Positions 54,194-64,000 of a stretch of DNA of 64,000 nt are shown in pieces. Made by a program: the position numbers and the translations under genes. A model generated the notes under the pieces. It was not told the origin of the DNA. It did no database searches and saw nothing but the letters and a program-made list of their open reading frames with translations. Origin of the DNA: Lingula anatina (lineage: Eukaryota > Brachiopoda > Lingulata > Lingulida > Lingulidae); NCBI RefSeq assembly GCF_001039355.2, contig NW_019773748.1:80291-144290 (forward strand), given 5' to 3'. Positions within the stretch are counted from its first letter, which is position 1, and each line of letters begins with the position of its first letter.

Positions 54194-57100
54194 TTACAGC
54201 TCTGTTTTGCCACCAGATGTTTTGGGAAGATTGTCAATTTTACCCTGAATGCCAAACCACCTGTTATAGGCTAAGAGAGCCACATTACGTCCACCTATGG
54301 CACTGGTTTCCATGCAGGATGCTGCCAGCTCAATGCTATTCAAATAATACATCTGGTCATGAAGCTGGAAATTTAGTAACTTTTCTGATGATTTATAATG
54401 GGGGTAGGCCATCCAGTCTACCACATCCTTAGAATCTATTGTAGTAAACAATTCGCCCAACTGCTCATCACTTAGTGGTTCTTGAGAGAATACCTTATAA
54501 ACTGGATGTGATTTATCAACGGTCCCATCTGGATTTCTATACTTTTTATCGACTGGTCTTTGGAGCCCTATACTATTGAAAATAAGGTTGGGATTGCTGA
54601 CTAATATTGCTGTAGGTAAGTCGTCCAACCTCTGCTGACCAAACTTGCTAATGTTAGGCACACCTCTTACATATGTAGCTACAGTGCGATGGAAATCTTG
54701 ATAGGTTTTTGGTGTCTCGGGAAAACCATGGAAGTTCACCTTCTTTGAATCTTGGTGAAAAGGAGTGGCTATGATGACTATGTCATAAGCTTTCTTCACT
54801 GGACTTGAAGAATCTTTGTTCAGATATTGGACCTAGTTAATGTAACATAAATATTTACATAAATAATGTAAACATAAATAAATTACCAAATTGTCTTTGA
54901 ATATACCAAGGTCACATATATGCATATTACTTTAATTAAGCATATCTTTCACCAACCAATGGCAAAAACTATGATATTTTTCCTCATTTTCTATTGAGAT
55001 TTATTATCATTAACATTTCCTGAAAATTCATGCTTCTGAAAGACAAGCTCCACAATTTGATCTCAAAAATGGTGATTAACCCTATCACCTAACGCAACAT
55101 TAATCATTACTGTCTCAACTAGCACATGGGATCATTCCACAGAATCCCATACACATATATACCTCGTACTGTTTTCCTGTCAGTGTGATATCTGTCACTA
55201 CTGCCATATTAAGGTTGACCTTTGCCTCCTTAATTAACCCCTCAGGTACTCTATTATTACCGCCTTCTACTGACCATAGTCCTGGCTCAGCCCCTGCAAT
55301 GCTGACCGAACCTTCAAAAGGGAAATTGATATAACTGAAACCAATGCCAAACTGACATGAATTTCAATCCCACTTCCACTGAAAACTGAGACTATCAAAA
55401 TTTGTAAATTTTCATTATCTTACGAAAAAGCTGTCTTGCAAAATAATTAGGACAAAGGTATTCAATTTCAAATTCATGATATGTTAATATAAAATTACTA
55501 GTCTTGGACAAATTACCATAATTTAACTTACGCTGAACATACCTACAAAACCTTGAACATTAGTTGTCTGTCCATAATTAGACATGAGAGCTCCTCCTAC
55601 GAGTTCTTTAATGAATTTCTCAGAGAAGCCAGCTTCTGAAAGAGCTGCTTTGGTGGATATGTGGGTCATCTCTTCAAACTTTGGTGACATGGCTTTAAGC
55701 AAACCACTGGTGGAGGTGAAGGCCATGCCTTGATCTTGCAGATCATAAATTCTATGACAAAGGTACCAAAAATTAATTCCATGATTTAACATTTGAACAT
55801 TCTTTTTAGATTTTACACGAGACTAAACACTTGGTCAATATACATACATGTGCATAAACATAGTCATAGCTCGTACTTTTCTATTATCATTGTGATTTGA
55901 AAATTCTGCTTTTTACAGGCTCTGTAGGTCATACTTGTAAATATATTTTGATGTGTCTTTGCCTTTCAATATCAGTGAAAACTTAAACTCTTAAATATTT
56001 AATAATCACAATGAAGACAAAATTATAGTGATAATAATAAAACTAATTACCTACTGAACTTGGACAGTAAATCCTGAATAAAAAAATTCAACCGAATAAC
56101 ATCATAACCATATCGCCATAGTAACTTAGAGAGCATCACCAAGCTGTACTTGCTTCCTGTGAAGACAAACTCCTTTCCATCATAGATTCCAAGGACACCT
56201 CCCTTGTGATCCACAGTGTCCAATTCTACAAAAAATGCAAAGTGTGCACATACTTAAATATGTAAAACCACACACAATAATATTCACAAAAATAACATAT
56301 AGAACCATGCATATTAACATTATGTATATAAATGTAACAAGAATATAATATAAAACGTGTCAAAATTGCAGTATATATCACACACAATGAAGCATATGTT
56401 ATTCAGTGAAGTCACCGAGTTTCACAGCACTGACAGCAACTTTCTTCTGCCTATACTAGCATATACATATACACTTCCTTACACCCTTTTCAGGCCTACC
56501 CAACTGCCAGATTGGCACCAAATGAACCCGAATTCACTGGTAGATCGGACCACACTACCCGTTTTCAAAATGTGCATCAGTACGCATTTCTCAGTATCAT
56601 ACCACAGAACAAATTTTGAGATGCAATACTTTCCAACCCCGCTGTGAATCATCACTATCACATCGCGTACTAGGCAAGAGGGGTGTTGCGTATGATTCTT
56701 GAAAAAGGGTACTGTGGTCCGATCTACCAGTGAATTCAGGATCATTCGGTGCAGAGTCTGGTAGTTGGGCAGGCCTGCTATTGGTATGCACCTAATAGAA
56801 GTGAGATTATTCAAGGTTTGGGTAAATGTGAGCAGTATAATACACAAATTTAACTGGACACACACAATGACAAAGTGATCCTCCAAATAAATTAATGTAA
56901 ATTTCCATTTTTATAATAAAATAACATACCCAGCATCTTGGTGAAATTCTTCATATAAAAATTTCTGGGATGCAGAATGGTTCCTCCAGAATCATACTTC
57001 TTCCCATCAATGGTGATGGTCCTTAACCTACCACCCACTTGTTCTGCCTCATATAAATCTATAGTGGTATCCTTACCAAATAGTTCTCTGCAGTAGTGAG

Positions 57101-58367
57101 CTGCTGAGGCCCCTCCAATACCACCACCAATAATTGCTATAGAGTGGAGAAAAAGAGTGACACTGGGACTATGATAAAATATACTAAGAGATTTTGTCTA
57201 GAAGATCATGCATTTTTCTAACAGGCCTATTAGTACATCTACTTCAATGGGGTTTGATTTAGTAAATTGTCATTAGTGTACACAGTTTAATCCTCAACCT
57301 GGCAGCCCTAACAGGTAATTGACAGAGCAGACAGGAGTGGGGGCGAGGGATTATTGGTACTTTTGCAGTATTGCCCCCACCCTGTTACTCTCTATTTTCA
57401 GGGCCGTAGCCTGAGCAAAATCCCAGGGGGGGCAGTAAGCGGACACGAGGGGGGGGAAGCCCTCGAGGGAGGAGGGGGTGTCCCCCTACCAGTGTGGAAA
57501 ATTCGAAATCCCAGGGGGGGCAGCTGCCCCCCCCCCCCCCCCCCGGAGGCTACAGCCCTGCTATTTTTAATGCTAATCAAAACTAACTTATGTGGTGATA
57601 TTTAGAAGGCATAAAATTTCATGTAAAAAACATCTTAAAATTAGTAAATTAATTGCCAAAGTAATTTATTTTACTAGCATAGACATTGTTCAAATTCGCC
57701 ACACAAACTGGTTTAGAAAAGAAATCACAGCGTTATATGATTGATAGGGGATACTATAAAAGTGCCAAATTATTACACTCTTAACAGCATGTTGCTAGTT
57801 GTGTGAAATACCCCAGTAAGTTCCGGACTGCTGAGGCCTGGGAGGGGAGAGGGGCCTATCTCTGAGAAACTCCAAATATGGACAAAATTACATTATTGTG
57901 TCCAATCTCCAAACCTAATTAGGTCTACCTCCACTCAGATATCTGCCAGTGTTAACACTAGAGTTACAAAGTACAGTGACAGTGTACAGGCTGCAAGGGT
58001 AAAGGGGGGCGGGGATGTAACGACTAGGAACTCGACTCGTTCAGATTGATCCCCAGGGCCTAGCAGCAATTCCTGGACTCGTCATGTACGTACAGTTACT
58101 GACGCAGTGATCATAATGAACGTCTGTACTTCACATCACATTCTCTTTGACTGTATAACTACTTTTAAAGAAACTATGAGCCAATTGTGAATATCAAAAT
58201 GACCCCTGATAAACTCTTCGCTACGCCCTCGACTAGTCTGAACAAGTCGTACTCGTAGGCCTACCTATTTTTGGTGCCTTCTCTTCGCAGAGTGTAAATC
58301 TGCACATAAGAAAAGAACTAAATACAAGCAGACTCAAAGGCGGCATCAGCTTTGTAAGCACCGTCAT
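54194..58367 (-). CDS. PCYOX1: Prenylcysteine oxidase (6 exons, complete)
   Basis: Flavin thioether oxidase of lysosomes that cleaves farnesyl- or geranylgeranyl-cysteine into cysteine, an isoprenoid aldehyde and H2O2, completing turnover of prenylated proteins. Exons: 58367-58265, 57136-56930, 56225-56051, 55751-55543, 55311-55163, 54832-54194. All phases agree; the total is 1482 bases, 493 aa (human about 505). Exon 1 gives a hydrophobic signal peptide (LSLLVFSSFLMC). Exon 2 carries the FAD-binding AIIGGGIGGASAAHYC and the EAEQVGGRL motif. Exon 4 has SEAGFSEKFIKELV and NYGQTTNVQGFVG, exon 5 LWSVEGGNNRVPEGL, and exon 6 the C-terminal domain with WMAYPHYKSSEKL, DQMYYLNSIELAASCMETSA and the KTEL end typical of the family. 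The stop is TAA at 54194-54196. No missing motif. Confidence 0.95.
56491..56777. mobile_element. CAGGCC-ended MITE, copy 2
   Basis: 287-bp diverged relative of 11796-12112 in the intron after prenylcysteine oxidase exon 2. It starts CAGGCCTACCCAACTGCCAG, ends TAGTTGGGCAGGCCTG and shares the TCGGACCACACTACC and AACCCCGCTG interior blocks. Its flanks (CTTTT and CTATT) do not show a clean duplication, and there is an internal deletion relative to copy 1. Confidence 0.8.
57137..58264 (-). other. Prenylcysteine oxidase intron 1
   Basis: Carries the hAT-like element 57399-57560 and a G-rich patch (GGGGGGCGGGG near 58003-58013). No exon recognised. Confidence 0.6.
57399..57560. mobile_element. hAT-like MITE with CAGGGCCGTAGCC ends
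   Basis: 162-bp element starting CAGGGCCGTAGCCTGAGC and ending GGAGGCTACAGCCCTG, flanked by CTATTTT on both sides (a 7-bp match, close to the 8 bp of hAT). The interior has long G-runs and an uninterrupted run of about 17 C (57528-57544), so this strand is prone to sequencing and assembly error. Confidence 0.8.
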
Positions 58368-60600
58368 TGTTACGAAAATCTAATCTATTTATGAGAGTAC
58401 TTCATATCTGTTCGACACGCAACAAGGCCGAACCAAACTCCCAACCGCACATGCAATTATTTTTCATCAAAACAAGATAGAGGGGATCATTTGCAAGAAA
58501 AGCCATTCTTCAATCCACCTAGCCCACGGCTTTCAGCGCTGCTCTACATAAAAAATTTATTTGAAATGGTTGATGCTGTTATTTAGAAAATACCTATAAA
58601 ACAATGACTAGGCAAAACTCATAAGATTTTATACGTTTGAAGGGACACCTAGCGGCAAAGTTGATAGCAGCAAATGGGAGTGGGCACGCAGATTGCTAAA
58701 TTATAATCTGCAGAAGCGACTAAAGAATAATTTGCTAGTTTTGATGATTATGTAAAAATGTTATGGCGTAAACGGGAGTCGTCTTATTCTAGCTGAGGTT
58801 TAGATGGTGTGAAAACGCATAATCATTAAAGGTGGGGAAAGTAAAGCAGTCTCAGCAAGTAAAAGGATTTTTACGTGTACTACACGCACCAGCTGTAGGT
58901 TTGTCTTGACATGGTCAATTTGTTGCTTGTTTAACCTTTTTTCTTAAAGATGAATACAGCCCACCCCAACCCGACTCTCTGAAAAGAAAGAAAGAAAGTA
59001 AGAAAGAAAAAATGCACTCTGAATTCAATATTAAAACACATGTGAAAAAGCTGTTCCTATCTACAAACATATAGATTTGACATTGCATTTCATCGAAAAA
59101 TGAAAAAAATAAAATACCTTTTTAAGCCTACCCTTTCTATATAATAATATCTTGAAACCAAGCGTTGGTACTGAAACGTGACATGTAAAGTTTATGTGGT
59201 GCTGTAAATAAATGTTGAGACAAATTAATTTCGATAATCAAAGAGAAAAAAGAAATAAAAACAAACAAAAAAACTTGTTTACGCCTTTTCATTATAGGAA
59301 GGCTTATCGCAGGAAACGCGCATTGAATGTGCGGATCTACAAATGAATCCTTACGATGATAAATTTGTTCCTAATGACATTTTCTGTGAATAATAAATTA
59401 TTTTCTTTTATACCACCGGTAGGTCTGAATTTGCTTAATACACTCATATGCGTATACAAATTATCGATTATGTATATTATAGGCCTATATAGACAATATG
59501 GGGGACTTGTGGCATAAAATAGACCTACATATCACATAATTTTCCTGGCGTGATTATCTATATAGTACAAACCGATTATCAGTCTACAGACTTTCAAAAA
59601 AAAAAAGAAATGCCTAGAGAATAATGTTTTTTAAGATCACTGAAGCCGAGTTAATTTCCCGAAATAAAATAATATGCGAGGAGATTTATAAGTAGGCCTA
59701 CAAGTAGGCCTATATCTAACTTTTGAGTAATATGCCTCTGAGAAAAGAGAAAGGGAATATGTAACACAACCATCGTCCTATGCACCCCGTACCTGTTTCA
59801 TTTCAGGCCTGCAAAGTGCATTTCTAATTTTTTTATTTGAAAAGCTCAACTCTTGCCAACAACTCTTGTTTTACAAATATTGTGAATGCAATTAAGTTCT
59901 CATTGTGCAGTGTAAGTGTTGTTTGATGTGACTTTGTTTCCTATTTTTATTCAAGCCAAAATAGCAGTAAAACTGCATGAAAAGTTTATTCAGACTGATG
60001 TATTAGCTAAACAGCAGCCACAATTATTGCAGTTTCTTTGCGGTACATTGCATAGTGAAACTTTTCCTCCGTTGTAATGGGCTTTTTGACATATTGCATA
60101 GCAACAATCATTGTAATTTAGAAAGGTATAATTTTCAAAATAGGTATTGTGAACCAACGCCCCCATTAAAGACGGGTGTTTTTACATGTGATGGGAGTTT
60201 TAACACTTTATTTTTAGCCAACTTATCAACCCCCGCGTGTGTCACGGTTTATTTTGGATCTGACTTTTATCGCAACTTGCTATCGATGAACAAAGTTGAA
60301 TGTATGCACTATAAATGCAAGTTTTTCCAGCTAAGAGATTAATTGTCGACCTCTGGGTGATAAAGCCACTACAGTGCGTTTGCACAGCTTCACGACTTAG
60401 TAACGTTATCGGGCTTGAAGGGAGGGAAAGTTGACGTGTGAATTACTGTATACTCAGCCTAATGCAATAGTCACGGATACCGTTCCAGGCGAGGTGGCAC
60501 AGACAGAGAGAAGGCCAGTCAGCAGATTTTACGACAGCAAACCAGAGCTGTGCTGTCATACTGTACAACAGTGTGTGAGTCACAGGGTATAGTCTTTTTA
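58368..60600. other. Upstream region of prenylcysteine oxidase
   Basis: No convincing coding exon. Contains a short GAAA repeat (58983-59010) and generally AT-rich sequence. The promoter of the leftward gene should lie just right of 58367, but no TATA box or strong element stands out. Confidence 0.5.
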
Positions 60601-60619
60601 CGTGTTAGTCCCACGAGAC

Positions 60620-60720
60620 ATTTGCATCAAGAGGACTATATAATACCAACACAGCTTGTTTCTGGAATGATGGGTTGCTGTCAAACCAACAGTTAACCGG
60701 GAATTTGATTTTGAAAACAG
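60620..60720 (+). promoter_or_regulatory. Candidate octamer-TATA promoter and first exon
   Basis: ATTTGCAT (60620-60627) is the POU octamer. Ten bases later TATATAATA (60637-60645) is a good TATA box. About 75 bases further, ACA|GTAAGTG forms a strong splice donor at 60720. This would give an untranslated or nearly untranslated exon of about 50 bases (its only ATG frame, starting MGCCQTNS, stops at once). A downstream partner exon was not found within the window. Prediction from motifs only. Confidence 0.35.
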
Positions 60721-61879
60721 TAAGTGTTATTTGCTTTTCGAAGAACAAGGGATGACATTTGTCTTAATCGTCCAAAAGAAACGGCACCAAAAGAAAGTAT
60801 AATGTTATTGCGCCTGTTGTTCAAAAGGCACACACGCCTGATGCGTGAGCTACATGTAGAAATGTCGTTAAATACATATACAGGATATTATAATCTTTGT
60901 TAGTACAAGTACGGTTTTTACAAAAGTTATAAACTAAATATAATAGACCAATGGTTGTAGAGAAAAGAAATGCGAAATAGAGCGTATACGCAGCAGATAA
61001 ATACTAGTTCCGTGAATGTGAGCTTAACTGGCCTAACTGATCTGATGGTTATAGGGGTATCCAAGGGCACGACTTTCAGTTGGTACCCATATCTGTGATG
61101 TCCAGGTTTATCAGTGGCGATGCGTATATCCCTTATCAGGTCTACGAGATCTGTTTCGATCAACTGGATAAAAACTGATTTCTCACCACTTGCAAGTTAT
61201 CATCCTTGCTAGAGGTGTAATCTAGTATGCCCTGTATTGTTACCTGTGGTCATTGTGACTCCATGGGGGCCGAAACTGTAGAAAACTGAATTTCACAGGT
61301 GGTGGCTAAGGTTTAGCTGTGAGTGCCTGGGAACAATATAGCATATCGTGAACTCACACGTCTGTTAGAGAAACAGTTGTAGATTTATAAGTCTAGTGCA
61401 TGCTATGAGTCTAGTACAATTTATACACCTGTCAGTATAACCCAGGTCAGGTGAGATGTGACACTTGTTACTTTTGCCCGTCACCTGTCTTCTTCTAAGT
61501 ACAACGTTTGAAAGATGGACAGAAACGGCCATCTGAACACCGGTGACAGCGTTAAGGTGTGAGAGGAGGCAGCTCACTGCACGGTAAAAATAATAGTCAT
61601 AGATCGTCAGTGGCATAATATTGGTCTCCACCAACAGCTGTAACTGTGGTGACGTTTGAATTACTATTATTACTGTTGTAGATGATGGTGATATTGGCGC
61701 GTCAGAGAAGGATTACCACTGTAAAATGTGTTCCCCCAACAATTAACGGTCACTCTCGGTTGTGTTAGGGTATAGTAAACGTAATACAGGACTCTCCGAG
61801 GGCTGGTAAAGGCGGAGCCTTTAATAAATATGCTGTAGCCTTAATATTTAAGTTTTGTTTAATTTTATGTCCGGAATAA

Positions 61880-61937
<58 letters not shown>

Positions 61938-61988
61938 TTATTTTATTTTATTATTATTATTTTTATTTATTTATTTATTTATTTATTT
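61880..61988. repeat. Microsatellite (ATT)n-(TTTA)n
   Basis: About 55 bases of ATT repeat, a mixed part, then TTTA repeats. Confidence 0.95.
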
Positions 61989-63762
61989 TTGATAATGGAG
62001 ATAGCCCTCTCCTTTCCTGTACTGGATATCCGTATCAGATTAATCTTTATTCGGCCAACAAGCCTTAACGTCAAACGATTATTTTGACGGCTGTTTTGAC
62101 TTCTTTTTACGGACACAAACAATTTATCAATATGATATTCCAGCGAATTTTATTTCAAACGCCCATTTTCTTAAGTTGACTTGAGATATTGCTTGAAAAA
62201 GCACATTAGTTATATTTCTCCAGGACGCAATGAAATTACATGAAACATACACCCTTATAGCTGTTCCGAGATTTAATTTGATGGATTATTTTTATTTTCA
62301 TTACCTGATATGGAAGTTTTGGGACACCGTGTAAATTAAGTTTGGACGTCGATGCTTCGACTGTACCGGTGTAGATGTTCTCTTTCTGGCTTAATTTCGG
62401 CTGGTAGAAAATTCCCCTCAAATCGTGACCTGGTATCTAAAATACGGACTGATGTTAATCTGCATTGCTGTGTAATATGTATGATTATGTACGTGTAATG
62501 ATATGCAGGTATAAAATAGTGGACTAATTTCTTTATAAAAAGATTTGAAGGGAATGCGCCTGTTCTTATGTTATGAAGTGCATAACATATCGACATCTGT
62601 CTTAACGCCACTGTTGCAGGGACAAGAATGTGTCCTTGCCGCGTTTGAGTTAGCTTCTTTGTCAATTATTAAAAATTAACAAGCCACGTATATCTTTGAT
62701 ACACTTGTCTTTGATGATAAACCGCGTTTATTTTCGTCAACAATAAATAGAGATGAGGTAAAATGAAGGGATACAGCGGGGCTTAATCACTTATCTGATG
62801 TATAGTCGAATGTAGTCGACCGAGAGATAGATATGAAGATATTATATGAATTGTGTACATCATATAACCCGCATATTGTCAAACCAGGCGACTCTATTTT
62901 CCAGTGCCGATCACTGTGACACTTGCAACAGCTGGACGCAGGTAGACGGTTTTCATATTTTGGTTCACGTGAGTCACACAGGTGGATTGCTCTCTGGGAA
63001 AACACCAAGCTGCAGTGACTGGGCTTTATCGGAACAGGCATAGGTGAGTGTTTAAATCGCTCTTCCTAATCATTTACATCACCTGTCTTATGAATTTTCA
63101 TGAACCCACCTGTCTGTGTTCCGGATTAATCAAAGGTATACGCAGTGTGTTTGACGCTACTTTTCAACAACAAATAATTATGTCATGTTAAGTGGTGTCT
63201 CCGAGATTTGAGTTATATACAAAGGTGAGGATGAGCAACTTAAGTATGGTAGATGTCCCTTGTATCAGGTAGGCCAGTTTGTCTTTTATGAAGGGGGATG
63301 GTTCTGAATCATATGGTATTATTCCTAGTTTGAGAGACCTAGGATCCATACTCGAAACTATAATGGAAATGAGAAAGAACTAATAGCTTCATTCGCCTAC
63401 CCGCATCATCCTTCGCAATGCAAATATGAAAAAGCAGCTCCAGTAAAACACTAAATATTCAATAAGTCAGACTGATCTCAGATGATTTGATAACTTAACA
63501 TTTGAATTAAATACTGCAGGCCTTGTGTGTATATATGCCAGGACACATCTCACTGTTGGATTACATTAGTATATACAGACGGTGCAGTCTATTTTTCTCT
63601 TTTAAAGCATCCTACTAACTTATTCGAGCACATGCATATCTCATTTTAACTAGAAAATGCCGCTTGACGCGGATCATGTGATGTGCCTGTATGTACTAAG
63701 GGGTATTTGCCCACATACACACAAGGAATATTAATAGTAAGGGTGGATCACAGTTCTCTGAA

Positions 63763-63823
<61 letters not shown>
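63763..63823. repeat. Microsatellite (GT)n-(GA)n
   Basis: GT dinucleotides followed directly by GA dinucleotides, then a G-rich stretch. Confidence 0.95.
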
Positions 63824-63829
<6 letters not shown>

Positions 63830-64000
63830 AGGGAGAAAAGGAGAAAAAACGTAAATTAGTGTTTCCATGCGTGAAGGTGTGGAGGAAAGATGGAGCCTAA
63901 CTGATCATCGTTACAAACCTTAATGTTCGGCTTGCCCCTCCTGTACAGACAAGCCACACAAATATCAAAATTGACTATAGACCCTTCTTAGTAACGCCGG

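Larger units (their letters stand above)
60721..64000. other. Right-end region without recognised genes
   Basis: Could be the intron of a gene starting near 60.67 kb or plain spacer. Contains ATT/TTTA and GT-GA microsatellites. Short open frames here show no family features. Confidence 0.5.

Noticed and set aside
57354-57605. Gly/Pro-rich frames on both strands
   Set aside because: Produced by the G and C runs of a short transposon.
60055-60342. 95-codon frame upstream of the octamer-TATA array
   Set aside because: No recognisable domain, no splice or promoter context, and composition near that of random sequence.

Overview
This window is nuclear DNA of an animal. Its genes are split into many short exons with GT-AG introns, the sequence is AT-rich with many microsatellites and short DNA transposons, and the protein families are metazoan: a synaptic rabphilin, a molybdo-flavin aldehyde oxidase-type enzyme and a prenylcysteine oxidase. 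The style suggests a marine invertebrate, perhaps a lophotrochozoan such as a mollusc. That assignment is an impression and cannot be proved from the sequence.

Layout. (1) 483-26756, + strand: a rabphilin-3A orthologue in 16 visible exons. It has a Rab-binding zinc-finger domain, an acidic serine-rich linker and two C2 domains; the first coding exon lies left of the window. (2) 29956-47121, - strand: a complete 35-exon xanthine oxidase-family enzyme of 1307 codons before the stop. It resembles invertebrate aldehyde oxidases more than xanthine dehydrogenase. Its first two exons encode an unexpected CxxC...CxxC zinc-ribbon-like module in front of the usual 2Fe-2S domain. (3) 48681-52505, + strand: one uninterrupted 1274-codon exon for an unrecognised, mostly disordered, probably nuclear protein with a Cys/His-rich C-terminal module. 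It lies head-to-head with gene 2 and the two share a short promoter. (4) 54194-58367, - strand: a complete 6-exon prenylcysteine oxidase, 493 aa, with a signal peptide. (5) 58368-64000: no protein gene found, but an octamer + TATA + splice-donor arrangement near 60.6-60.7 kb may be a first exon.

Exon chains were built by hand, by reading both strands and requiring consensus splice sites and phase continuity. All three multi-exon chains keep the reading frame throughout, which is strong internal support.

Introns and spacers carry several short non-autonomous DNA transposons. Two are 546-bp inverted-repeat elements of identical length, inserted in opposite orientations with 3-bp target duplications. 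Others are a CAGGCC-ended family, hAT-like CAGGG-ended elements, and several older dispersed repeats. One 501-base assembly gap (2010-2510) sits directly after a GTCGCC tandem repeat.

Functional links between the genes are weak. Rabphilin works on synaptic vesicles. Prenylcysteine oxidase releases an isoprenoid aldehyde, which an aldehyde oxidase could in principle oxidise, but this is only a guess from proximity. The most novel item is the zinc-ribbon extension of the molybdenum enzyme; the unrecognised 1274-aa protein with its shared promoter comes second.
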